A stretch of DNA of 64,000 nucleotides, from NCBI GenBank assembly GCA_944386225.1, contig CALXAH010000008.1, positions 1-64,000 on the forward strand. Reading direction: 5' to 3'. Of the stretch, positions 1 through 7,743 are shown one piece after another. This stretch comes from an uncultured Gemmiger sp. GTDB lineage: Bacteria > Bacillota > Clostridia > Oscillospirales > Ruminococcaceae. The notes beneath the pieces are model-generated. The model was given only the letters and a program-made list of their open reading frames with translations, was not told where the DNA came from and did not search any database. The position numbers were made by a program, and so were the translations under genes. Numbering within the stretch: the stretch's first letter is position 1; every line of letters begins with the position of its first letter.

Positions 1-1653
1 CCCCGCTACGGCTTTTTCATCGGCGGCGGCAACGTGGACAGCATGGTGGCCCACTATTCGGTGGCCAAGGTGCGCCGCGCCGAGGACGAATACACCCCCG
101 GCGGCAAGGCAGGCCGCCGTCCCGACCGCAGCGCCACCGTGTACAGCCAGCTGGCCAAACAGGCCTATCCCGATTTGCCGGTGATTCTGGGCGGTCTGGA
201 AGCCTCCCTGCGCCGGTTTGCCCATTACGACTACTGGATGGACGAGGTGCTGCCCAGCATTGCCGAGACCTCCGGCGCGGACCTGATCTCCTTCGGCATG
301 GGGGAACACCAGACCCGTACCATTGCCCGCCGTCTGGCAAACGGGGAACCGGTAGAATCCATCCGGGACGTGGCCGGTACCTGCTACATGACCGACTTTG
401 CCGGTCTGCCGGAAAAATACGTGGAGTGCGCGGGCTTCAATAAGGTCAAGGCCGACAAGGTGGCCTATGCCCGGGCCTGCCGCATCCAGATGGACAACCA
501 GGATCCGGTCTCCGGCCAGATCGTGGTGCAGAAACAGAGCCAGAAATACCTGGTGCAGAATATCCCGTCCAAGCCCCTGACCCGCCGGGAACTGGACGAG
601 GTGGCGGCCCTGCCCTTTACCCGCCGCTACCATCCCAGCTACGACGCGCTGGGCGGCGTGCCCGCCATTGAGGAGGTGGAGTTCTCCATCATCCACAACC
701 GGGGCTGCTACGGCGGCTGCAACTTCTGCGCCATCACCCTGCATCAGGGCCGCCGCGTCACCAGCCGCAGCGCCGACAGCGTGGTGGCGGAGGGCGAACG
801 CATCGCCCAGAGCCCCGGCTTCAAAGGGTACATCCACGACGTGGGCGGCCCCACCGCCAACTTCCGTCTGCCCAGCTGCGCCAAGCAGATGCGGGAGGGC
901 ATGTGCCAGGGCGGCAAAAAGTGCCTGGCTCCCAGCCCCTGCCCCCATCTGATCGTGGATCACAGCGAATACTTAGGCATCCTGCGCCGCCTGCGGGCCA
1001 TTCCCGGGGTGAAAAAGGTGTTCATCCGCAGCGGTATCCGCTACGACTACCTGATCCGCGACAAGGACGAAAGCTTTTTCAAGGAGCTGGTGCAGCACCA
1101 CATCTCCGGCCAGCTCAAGGTGGCCCCGGAACACTGCGCCCCGACTACTCTGTCCTGTATGGGCAAACCGCCGATCGAAACTTACAACAAGTTCTCCAAG
1201 CGGTTCTATGAGCTCACCAGGCAGGCGGGCAAGCAGCAGTATCTGGTGCCCTATCTGATGAGCAGCCATCCCGGCAGCACCCTGAAGGACGCGGTCATCC
1301 TGGCCGAATACCTGTACCGCAACCACATCCGGCCGGAACAGGTGCAGGATTTCTATCCCACCCCCGGCACCGTGTCCACCTGTATGTTCTACACCGGCCT
1401 TGACCCCTATACCCTGAAACCCGTATTCGTGGAAAAGACCCCCGAGGGCAAGGCGCTGCAGCGGGCGCTGCTTCAGTATTACGAGCCCCGCAACGCCGCC
1501 CGGGTCATCAAAGCGCTGAAGCTGACCCACCGGGAAGACCTGATCCCCCTGCTGGTTCCCGCCAGTGCCCGCCGAAAGGAAAGTAAACCATGGCAAAACG
1601 AAAAACGTCCCGTCGCTCCCGCAGCAAAGCGGCGCAGCAGCAAGCGGCGCTGA
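1..1653 (+). CDS. YgiQ-family radical SAM protein, 5' end outside window
   Basis: The reading frame is open from base 1, so about 100 N-terminal residues lie outside the window; 550 residues are visible. It starts inside the conserved region GGGNVDSMVAHY...YTPGGKAGRRPDR, typical of the YgiQ family. The radical SAM cluster motif CYGGCNFC (CX3CX2C) is encoded at 706-729 and would bind a [4Fe-4S] cluster for SAM cleavage. The C-terminus is Lys/Arg-rich. The stop lies 64 bases inside the next gene, so the two are translationally close. The substrate of this family is not established. The family call is firm; the function is not known. Confidence 0.93.
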   Translation, partial: PRYGFFIGGGNVDSMVAHYSVAKVRRAEDEYTPGGKAGRRPDRSATVYSQLAKQAYPDLPVILGGLEASLRRFAHYDYWMDEVLPSIAETSGADLISFGMGEHQTRTIARRLANGEPVESIRDVAGTCYMTDFAGLPEKYVECAGFNKVKADKVAYARACRIQMDNQDPVSGQIVVQKQSQKYLVQNIPSKPLTRRELDEVAALPFTRRYHPSYDALGGVPAIEEVEFSIIHNRGCYGGCNFCAITLHQGRRVTSRSADSVVAEGERIAQSPGFKGYIHDVGGPTANFRLPSCAKQMREGMCQGGKKCLAPSPCPHLIVDHSEYLGILRRLRAIPGVKKVFIRSGIRYDYLIRDKDESFFKELVQHHISGQLKVAPEHCAPTTLSCMGKPPIETYNKFSKRFYELTRQAGKQQYLVPYLMSSHPGSTLKDAVILAEYLYRNHIRPEQVQDFYPTPGTVSTCMFYTGLDPYTLKPVFVEKTPEGKALQRALLQYYEPRNAARVIKALKLTHREDLIPLLVPASARRKESKPWQNEKRPVAPAAKRRSSKRR

Positions 1654-2600
1654 ACAACCTGATCCGTACCCTGATCGGCCTGGCCGCCGCACTGGCGGCC
1701 ATCCTCGGGGTCAATCACTATATGGGCGGTCCCTCTCCCTGGGAGGGGCTTCCCGTCTTTGAGAGTTCCTCCGTCTCCGCTTCGTCTCCGGCATCCTCCG
1801 GCGCACCTTCCGGTTCCGCTTCCGGCGAAACCACCACGCTGCGTTTTCTGGATGTGGGCCAGGCGGACGCCACCCTGATCCAGCAGGGCAGCGGATTCAT
1901 CCTGATCGACGCGGCGGACTCCGCCCACGACGAGGAACTGATCCACGACCTGCAGGCCGCCGGGGTGCAGACCATTGACCTGCTGGTCATGACCCATCCC
2001 CACGCCGATCATATCGGTGCCATGGCCGATGTGCTGGAAACCTTCACCGTCAAGCAGGTGCTGCTGCCGGACTTTGACAAAGCTCCGCTGCCCACCACCC
2101 GTACCTTTGAAAAGGTGCTGGAACAGATCGAAACCCAGAACATCCCCACCGTCACTGCCGAACCGGGCTGGACCTTCACCCTGGGCGAAGGTACCCTCAC
2201 CGTGCTGGGCGCGGGGGTGGAAACCAAGGACTACAACGAACTGAGCATCGCCGGGCGTTTTGATTCCCCGGATCTGACCTACCTGTTCACCGGTGACGGG
2301 GAAAGCGGGGTAGAGCAGGACCTGCTGGACAGCGGCGTGAACCTGTCCGCCCAGGTGTATAAAGCGGGCCATCACGGCTCGTCCACCTCCAGCGGCGAGA
2401 AATTCCTGTCCTACGTCCGGCCGCAGATCGCCATTATCAGCTGCGGGGTGGACAACGAATACGGCCATCCCAACCCCGAAACGCTGGATAAACTGAACGC
2501 CATCGGCGCGCAGATCTACCGCACCGACCTGCAGGGTACCATCACCGTGCACCGTGTAAACGGCCAGCTGCAGGCCGAAACCGAAAAGGAGGCTGCCTGA
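1590..2600 (+). CDS. Membrane-anchored or secreted ComEC-like metallo-beta-lactamase-fold hydrolase
   Basis: 336 aa. A basic N-terminus is followed by one hydrophobic helix (about residues 22-45), then a Ser/Ala/Gly-rich linker, so the enzyme domain is expected outside the membrane. That domain resembles the free-standing C-terminal domain of ComEC: FLDVGQADATLI, the metal motif HPHADH (residues 136-141), a TGDGESG segment and the late KAGHHGSSTS histidines. The ATG at 1590 has a GGAAAG ribosome site and overlaps the radical SAM gene. The family probably cleaves phosphodiesters in extracellular DNA or nucleotides, but the substrate is unproven. It is coupled to the next gene, which often accompanies this family. 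Confidence 0.88.
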   Translation: MAKRKTSRRSRSKAAQQQAALNNLIRTLIGLAAALAAILGVNHYMGGPSPWEGLPVFESSSVSASSPASSGAPSGSASGETTTLRFLDVGQADATLIQQGSGFILIDAADSAHDEELIHDLQAAGVQTIDLLVMTHPHADHIGAMADVLETFTVKQVLLPDFDKAPLPTTRTFEKVLEQIETQNIPTVTAEPGWTFTLGEGTLTVLGAGVETKDYNELSIAGRFDSPDLTYLFTGDGESGVEQDLLDSGVNLSAQVYKAGHHGSSTSSGEKFLSYVRPQIAIISCGVDNEYGHPNPETLDKLNAIGAQIYRTDLQGTITVHRVNGQLQAETEKEAA

Positions 2601-2824
2601 TGCTTTGTTCTGTGGATCGCATCACCCCCCATACCGTCTATCTGGAGGACGAGGAGGGCCGTTCCCTCACCATCACCCCGGATCAGCTGGCCCCCGGCGT
2701 GGCCGAAGGCGACCTGATCCGGCAGGAGAACGATGCCCTCTGGCATACCGACCCAGCCGCCACCGAGGCCCGGCGCGCCCGCATCCGGGCACGTCTTGAA
2801 CGTCTGAACCGAAAGGAGCCCTGA
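2600..2824 (+). CDS. DUF3006 domain protein
   Basis: 74 aa. The start codon shares a base with the preceding stop (TGATG), which indicates translational coupling to the hydrolase. The sequence has the DUF3006 pattern: an N-terminal VDRI...YLEDEEGR strand pair, a small beta domain and an Arg-rich helix (RRARIRARLERL) at the end. DUF3006 proteins are frequent neighbours of ComEC-like hydrolases in Firmicutes; their role is unknown. No catalytic residues are apparent. Confidence 0.8.
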   Translation: MLCSVDRITPHTVYLEDEEGRSLTITPDQLAPGVAEGDLIRQENDALWHTDPAATEARRARIRARLERLNRKEP

Positions 2825-2828
2825 CCCT

Positions 2829-3695
2829 ATGTATATTCGCCAGCTTTTTGCCCAGAAACCCTGTGTGTTTTCGCTGGAGGTCTTTCCGCCCAAGCAGCAG
2901 GCCAGCTATGAATCCCTGCAGAACGCCCTGCGCCAGATGGCAGAACTGAACCCTGACTTTATCAGTGTTACATACGGCGCGGGCGGTACGGCGCCGGGCG
3001 GGGTATCCACCTGCCAGATTGCCTCGTTTTTGAAAAACGAATTGAACATCGAGCCGCTGGCCCACCTGACCTGCGTGGGCGCCAGCGAGGAGGTGCTCCG
3101 CGCCCGCCTGGACGAGCTGTTCGCCGCCGGCATCCGCAACGTGCTCACCCTGCGGGGCGACAAAAACCCGGAACGTCCGCTGCAGCCGCCCTTCCTGCAC
3201 GCCAGTGACCTGGCCGCCTTTGTGCGGGGTCAGTACGGCAGCTTCGGGTTGTCCGGCGCCTGCTATCCGGAAGGCCACCCCGAAAGTGCCACCCTGGCCC
3301 AGGACGTGACCAACCTGCTCAAAAAGCAGCAGGCGGGTGTGACCCATCTGGTCACCCAGCTGTTCTTTGACGAACTGCACTTCTACCGCTTTTTGAACAT
3401 GGCCCGCAAAGCCGGGGTGGATCTGCCGGTATCGGCGGGTGTCATGCCCATCGTCAACCAGCGGCAGATCCAGCGCACCGTGGCCCTGTCCGCCGCCAGC
3501 CTGCCCCCCAAGTTCACCAAGATGATCGCCCGCTGGCAGGATGACCCCGCTTCTCTCTACGACGCGGGCATCGACTACGCCGTCGAGCAGCTGCGCGGCC
3601 TGATCCAGGGCGGCGCGGACGGCGTGCATTTGTACGCCATGAACAACCCGGAAGTGGCCCGCCGCGTCTGGCAGGGCATCGCGGACCTGCTGTAA
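2829..3695 (+). CDS. metF: 5,10-methylenetetrahydrofolate reductase
   Basis: 288 aa, the normal MetF length. It would reduce 5,10-methylene-THF to 5-methyl-THF with a flavin cofactor, supplying the methyl donor for MetH. Recognisable parts are the start FSLEVFPPK, VTYGAGG, HLTCVGAS, LRGD, a YPEGHPES-type segment and TQLFFD, in the order of the beta-alpha barrel. The ATG at 2829 follows an AAGGAG site at the end of the previous gene. It leads directly into the MetH reactivation and MetH genes, so all three form one methionine-methyl branch operon. The call is secure. Confidence 0.97.
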   Translation: MYIRQLFAQKPCVFSLEVFPPKQQASYESLQNALRQMAELNPDFISVTYGAGGTAPGGVSTCQIASFLKNELNIEPLAHLTCVGASEEVLRARLDELFAAGIRNVLTLRGDKNPERPLQPPFLHASDLAAFVRGQYGSFGLSGACYPEGHPESATLAQDVTNLLKKQQAGVTHLVTQLFFDELHFYRFLNMARKAGVDLPVSAGVMPIVNQRQIQRTVALSAASLPPKFTKMIARWQDDPASLYDAGIDYAVEQLRGLIQGGADGVHLYAMNNPEVARRVWQGIADLL

Positions 3696-3707
3696 AAGGA
3701 GCCGCCC

Positions 3708-4376
3708 ATGCAACTGCCGCTTCCCGCCGCGCCGGATTATTCCCAGGCGCTGCGTTATCTGGGTGCCCCGGAAGGGGACGCCGCCTCCCGGGCGCTGCTG
3801 GAACGCTGTGCCGGGCCGCTCTGGCAGGCCGCGTCGCCCCGGGGCACGGCGCGGGCGGTTCCCACCGGGCAGCTGCCCGCTGAACTCACCGCCGGGCGGG
3901 AGATCCGCCTGCATCTGGGCGACAGCCCCCAAACCCTGCTTTTCGCCGCCACCCTGGGCCCCGGCGTGGACGCGCTGCTGCGCCGTCTGGCCGCCACCGA
4001 CGTGGCCGCTGCCGCTGCCGCCGACGCGCTGGCTTCGGCACTGGTGGAACAGGTCTGCGACGAATACGAAACCCTGCTGCGCCGGGACTGGCAGCAGAAC
4101 GGCCTGTACCTGACCGGCCGGTTTTCACCCGGCTACGGGGATTATCCGCTTGCCGCCCAGCCGGTGCTCTGCCGCCTGCTGGATACCCACCGGGCCATCG
4201 GCCTGTCCACCGCGCCCAGCTGTATGCTCACCCCCTGCAAGAGCGTTACCGCCCTGCTGGGGATCGGGGATACGCCCCGGCGCGGCCATCGGGCGGGCTG
4301 TGCCACCTGCGCGCTGCGCACCACCTGTGCCTATCGAAAAAGGGGGACCTTCTGTGACGCTGAACCAACTGTTTGA
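3708..4376 (+). CDS. Free-standing methionine synthase reactivation domain
   Basis: 222 aa. It corresponds to the C-terminal activation domain of large MetH enzymes: the core SPGYGDYPLAAQ, a segment ending RAIGLSTAPSCMLTPCKS and a C-terminal cysteine cluster (CATCALRTTC). In E. coli this domain is part of MetH and binds SAM for reductive remethylation of inactive cob(II)alamin. Here it is a separate polypeptide just upstream of a MetH that lacks it, and the two frames overlap by 23 bases. The cysteine cluster could hold a metal or Fe-S centre that delivers electrons; this is inference. An AAGGAG site precedes the ATG. Confidence 0.9.
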   Translation: MQLPLPAAPDYSQALRYLGAPEGDAASRALLERCAGPLWQAASPRGTARAVPTGQLPAELTAGREIRLHLGDSPQTLLFAATLGPGVDALLRRLAATDVAAAAAADALASALVEQVCDEYETLLRRDWQQNGLYLTGRFSPGYGDYPLAAQPVLCRLLDTHRAIGLSTAPSCMLTPCKSVTALLGIGDTPRRGHRAGCATCALRTTCAYRKRGTFCDAEPTV

Positions 4377-6720
4377 TACCTCCCGCACCATCATCCTGGA
4401 CGGGGGCATGGGCACCATGCTCCAGGCCGCGGGCCTGCCGCTGGGCGTGCGCCCCGAAACCCTGGCGCTGACCCGGCCGGATCTGCTGGAACGCATCCAT
4501 CACGACTACGCCGAAGCCGGCGCCCAGCTGCTCTATGCCAACACCTTCGGTGCTTCGGAGCACAAGCTGGCCGGTACCGGCTACACGGTGGAACAGCTGG
4601 TGCCCGCCGCCATTGCCTGTGCCCGGCGTGCCGCTGCTGATACCGGCGCGCTGGTGGCGCTGGACATCGGCCCTCTGGGCGAACTGCTGGAACCCGCCGG
4701 CACGCTGCGGTTTGAGGATGCTTATGAGGCCTTTGCCCGCACCGTGCGGGCCGGGCAGGACGCGGACGTGATCGTGCTGGAAACCATGACCGACCTGTAC
4801 GAGGTCAAAGCCGCGCTGCTGGCCTGCCGGGAAAACAGCGTCAAGCCGGTGATGGTATCCATGACCTTTGAAGCCAATGGCCGCAGCTTTACCGGCTGCT
4901 GCGTGGAAAGCTTTGCCGCCGTGGCGGCGGGCCTGGGCGCGTCCGCCATCGGCATCAACTGCTCTCTGGGCCCCACCGAGATCCTGCCCCTGGCCCGCCG
5001 TCTGTGCGCGTGTGTGCCCAACGCCGGTATCCCTGTGTTCGTCAAACCCAACCGGGGCCTGCCCCGGGCGGACGGCTCCGGCTATGATATGACCGCCGAG
5101 CAGTTTGCCGCCGCCATGGAACCCTACAAGGAACTGGGCGTCTCGATGGTGGGCGGCTGCTGCGGCACCGATACCGAGTGCATACGTCTGCTGGCCCGGC
5201 GGTTTGCCGGGTTTGTGCCCCCGCTCCGGAAGATGGAATCCATCGCCCGTCTCTGCACGCCGGTGCGTGCGGTGGAGATCAGCGGCCCCACCGTGGTGGG
5301 CGAGCGGCTCAACCCCACCGGCAAAAAGCGGTTCCAGCAGGCATTGCGGGAACAGGATATGGATTACCTGCTCAGCCAGGCGGTCAGCCAGATGGAGGCC
5401 GGGGCCCAGCTGCTGGACGTGAACGTGGGCCTGCCCGGCGTGGACGAGCCCGCCCTCATGGAAAAGACCGTCCGCGCCCTGCAGGCGGTGGTGGATCTGC
5501 CGCTGGTGCTGGATTCCTCCGACCCGGCCGCGCTGGAACGGGGCCTGCGGGTCTACAACGGCAAACCGCTGGTCAATTCGGTCAACGGCAAGCAGGAGGT
5601 GCTGGACGCCATCCTGCCTTTGTGCAAAAAGTACGGCGCGGCGGTGATCGGCCTGACGCTGGATGAATCCGGCATCCCCGCCGAAGCCGAAGCCCGTGTG
5701 GCGGTGGCCCGGCGCATCCGGGACGCGGCGCTGGCTGCCGGCATCGAAGCGGAGGATATCTACATCGACTGCCTGACCCTCACCGCCAGTGCCCAGCAGG
5801 ATCATGTGATGGATACCCTGCGGGCGCTGGAAACCTGCAAGCGGGAACTGGGGGTGCGCACCATTCTGGGCGTGTCCAACATCAGTTTCGGTTTACCCTG
5901 CCGGGAATATTTGAATGTCAGCTTCCTGACCCTGGCCATGGCCCGGGGCCTGGATCTGGCGATCCTGAACCCCAACGCCGAGCCCATGATGGCCGCTGTG
6001 GCCTCCTACCGGGTGCTCTCCGGCATTGATGCGGGCAGCACCGCCTATATTGCCCGCTATGCCAATGCCGCCCCGGCCGCTGCCGCCGCACAGCCGGGCC
6101 AGGTCAGCCTGGAACAGGCGGTGGAACAGGGCCTGAAATCCGAAGCCGCCGCGGCAGCCCGCCGCCTGCTGGCCGATACCGACCCGCTGGAAGTGGTCAA
6201 TGCCCATCTGGTGCCCGCACTGGATCGGGTAGGGCAGGGGTTTGAGAAGGGGACGCTGTTCCTGCCCCAGCTGCTCCAGTCCGCTGCCGCCGCCCAGAGT
6301 GCCTTTGAGCAGGTGCGGGTGGCGCTGGCAGAAAAGGGCGGCAACCCGGTAAGCCGGGGCGCCATCGTGCTGGCCACCGTCCAGGGGGATATCCACGACA
6401 TCGGCAAGAATATCGTCAAGGTGCTGCTGGAAAACTACGGCTACCAGGTCACCGACCTGGGCCGTGACGTGGCCCCCGAGCGGGTGGTGGAAGCGGTACG
6501 CCGTACCGGCGCGCCGCTGGTGGGTCTGTCCGCCCTGATGACCACCACCCTTTCCAGCATGCGCCGCACCATTGAACTGCTGCGGCAGGAAAAACTGCCC
6601 TGCAAAGTCGTGGTGGGCGGCGCGGTTCTCACCCCGGAGTATGCCGCCGAGATCGGCGCGGACTTCTACGCCCGGGACGCCAAAGCCACCGCCGATATAG
6701 CCAACAAGCTGTTCAGCTGA
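4354..6720 (+). CDS. metH: Cobalamin-dependent methionine synthase without activation domain
   Basis: 788 aa from a GTG at 4354, chosen because an AAGGGGGA site precedes it and homology (RTIILDGGMGTMLQ) begins just after. Domains in order: homocysteine-binding barrel (about 1-290) with zinc ligands Cys203 and Cys269/Cys270; pterin-binding barrel (about 315-570; VGERLNPTGKK, DVNVGLPG); cobalamin cap (about 590-660); and a Rossmann B12 domain with DIHDIG, whose His681 is the lower cobalt ligand, followed by LSALMTTT and VVGGAVL. The reactivation domain is absent and is supplied by the upstream gene. It transfers a methyl from 5-methyl-THF to homocysteine. Confidence 0.96.
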   Translation: MTLNQLFDTSRTIILDGGMGTMLQAAGLPLGVRPETLALTRPDLLERIHHDYAEAGAQLLYANTFGASEHKLAGTGYTVEQLVPAAIACARRAAADTGALVALDIGPLGELLEPAGTLRFEDAYEAFARTVRAGQDADVIVLETMTDLYEVKAALLACRENSVKPVMVSMTFEANGRSFTGCCVESFAAVAAGLGASAIGINCSLGPTEILPLARRLCACVPNAGIPVFVKPNRGLPRADGSGYDMTAEQFAAAMEPYKELGVSMVGGCCGTDTECIRLLARRFAGFVPPLRKMESIARLCTPVRAVEISGPTVVGERLNPTGKKRFQQALREQDMDYLLSQAVSQMEAGAQLLDVNVGLPGVDEPALMEKTVRALQAVVDLPLVLDSSDPAALERGLRVYNGKPLVNSVNGKQEVLDAILPLCKKYGAAVIGLTLDESGIPAEAEARVAVARRIRDAALAAGIEAEDIYIDCLTLTASAQQDHVMDTLRALETCKRELGVRTILGVSNISFGLPCREYLNVSFLTLAMARGLDLAILNPNAEPMMAAVASYRVLSGIDAGSTAYIARYANAAPAAAAAQPGQVSLEQAVEQGLKSEAAAAARRLLADTDPLEVVNAHLVPALDRVGQGFEKGTLFLPQLLQSAAAAQSAFEQVRVALAEKGGNPVSRGAIVLATVQGDIHDIGKNIVKVLLENYGYQVTDLGRDVAPERVVEAVRRTGAPLVGLSALMTTTLSSMRRTIELLRQEKLPCKVVVGGAVLTPEYAAEIGADFYARDAKATADIANKLFS

Positions 6721-6732
6721 ACGACAAACGAG

Positions 6733-6770
6733 AAAGCAGGCGCACCGCATATCTGCGGTGCGCCTGCTTT
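6733..6770. terminator. Intrinsic terminator, probably bidirectional
   Basis: A perfect 17-bp stem (6733-6749 with 6754-6770) has a four-base loop TATC and is flanked by AAA on the left and TTT on the right. It sits between the convergent metH and repressor genes and can serve both strands. Confidence 0.9.
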
Positions 6771-6789
6771 GCTATATAGAGTTGCCGGT

Positions 6790-7065
6790 TTATTCTTCCG
6801 AATCGTCCTCAAATGAGTATTCGTTCAATTCATCAAAATCAAGAAATTCGGATAAGGTCATATTAAATGCTAAGGCAATTTTGTGCAGCGTTTTTACTCG
6901 CGGATTTTTCGTAAGGCCACGGACGATATTATCCAAAGTGGATTGCTTTACATCGCTCATCGTTGCCAGCTTATTAATGGCAATCCTACGCTCTTTGCAA
7001 AGCGCACGGATCCGTTTTACATAAAGTTCTGAATACTCCAAGGCAATCGACCTCGTTATCATCAT
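6790..7065 (-). CDS. XRE-family helix-turn-helix repressor
   Basis: About 91 aa from paired ATGs at 7065/7062. A Cro/CI helix-turn-helix fills most of the protein (YVKRIRALCKERRIAINKLA, then MSDVKQSTLDNIVRG), with an acidic C-terminus. It resembles the small chromosomal XRE regulators that end in FLDFDE. No strong ribosome site is visible before either ATG. A palindrome begins two bases upstream of the first ATG, so binding there would block translation or transcription and suggests autoregulation. It is divergent from a SLOG-family gene. The open frame continues to 7221, but that stretch runs through the operators and has no family similarity. Confidence 0.82.
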   Translation of the reverse strand: MMITRSIALEYSELYVKRIRALCKERRIAINKLATMSDVKQSTLDNIVRGLTKNPRVKTLHKIALAFNMTLSEFLDFDELNEYSFEDDSEE

Positions 7066-7066
7066 T

Positions 7067-7182
7067 ACCCGTTTGTGGGTTATTATGATGATAGCAATGA
7101 AATCGATGTGGATTACCCGAATACGGGTTGACTGACGCTGTGCATTTGCGGTAAAATTCCAATTACCCGTATACGGGTAATT
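7067..7182. promoter_or_regulatory. Three palindromic operators of the XRE repressor
   Basis: The core ACCCG-N4-CGGGT occurs at 7115-7128 and 7165-7178, and with one mismatch (ACCCGTTTGTGGGT) at 7067-7080. The third site extends to a perfect 22-bp palindrome at 7161-7182. Site centres are 48 and 50 bp apart. Site 2 abuts the -35 and site 3 covers the expected start point of the rightward promoter. Site 1 touches the repressor start codon. Binding by the adjacent repressor is inference from position. Confidence 0.78.
7128..7157 (+). promoter_or_regulatory. SigA-type promoter for the SLOG gene
   Basis: TTGACT (7128-7133) and TAAAAT (7152-7157) are separated by 18 bp. Transcription would start near 7164, inside the third operator. 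Confidence 0.6.
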
Positions 7183-7194
7183 GGGGGTGTGCTT

Positions 7195-7629
7195 ATGTCT
7201 GTCTGTACCTTCTTCGGGCACCGGGATTGCCCGCCGTCAATTCGTGCCAGGCTGCGGGAAGTGCTGGTCGAACAGATCGAATCGCAGCGGGTTACCGCCT
7301 TTTTGGTAGGCAATGAGGGCCGGTTTGATGCAATGGCGCAGTCTGTCCTGCAGGAATTGCAGCTGCAATATCCGCATATCTCCTGCACAGTCGTACTGAC
7401 CTATATGCCGCGGCAGCAGCAAACCGGCCTTGCAACCCTGTACCCCGAAGGCATCGAAACCGTTCCCAAACGGTTCGCCATCTCCTGGCGGAACCGCTGG
7501 ATGCTGCGCCGTTCCGATTGCGTAGTGGCCTACGTTGCGCACAACTGGGGCGGCGCGGCCGCATTCTGTGAACTGGCCCGTAAGCAGGGCAAACCGCTCT
7601 GCAATCTTGCCGGAACGGAAAATTTTTGA
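7195..7629 (+). CDS. SLOG-family (DUF1273-like) protein
   Basis: 144 aa. The protein opens with a strand and the motif FFGHRDCP, followed by a Rossmann-like fold and a late segment SDCVVAYVAHNWGGAAAFCELAR, as in the small SLOG/DUF1273 proteins of Firmicutes. SLOG folds bind nucleotide-derived ligands, but the role of this subgroup is not known. The ATG at 7195 is preferred over an in-frame GTG at 7189 because GGGGGTG at 7183-7189 fits as its ribosome site. It is divergent from and probably controlled by the XRE repressor. Confidence 0.75.
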   Translation: MSVCTFFGHRDCPPSIRARLREVLVEQIESQRVTAFLVGNEGRFDAMAQSVLQELQLQYPHISCTVVLTYMPRQQQTGLATLYPEGIETVPKRFAISWRNRWMLRRSDCVVAYVAHNWGGAAAFCELARKQGKPLCNLAGTENF

Positions 7630-7743
7630 TATCCGCTTACCGATTCTGCCGTTTACTGTGTAAAAAATTTCCGGCGTCTTGTCCTATAATCTCCTGTTTG
7701 TCATAATTCTTATAGTGACAGTCGAAAAAAGGGGGTCTGCCGG
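7630..7743 (+). promoter_or_regulatory. Leader and possible promoter of the sigma-factor gene
   Basis: A consensus TATAAT lies at 7685-7690, but no SigA -35 stands 16-18 bp upstream. The gene may therefore use another sigma factor, perhaps its own. An AAAAAAGGGGG ribosome site follows at 7726-7736. Confidence 0.35.

Noticed and set aside
4150-4353. Upstream extension of the metH frame
   Set aside because: MetH similarity begins at the GTG at 4354, which has a ribosome site; the earlier part lies inside the reactivation-domain gene.
6790-7221. Long form of the XRE repressor starting at 7221
   Set aside because: The extra 52 codons run through the palindromic operators and have no helix-turn-helix family similarity; the ATGs at 7065/7062 fit the family length.
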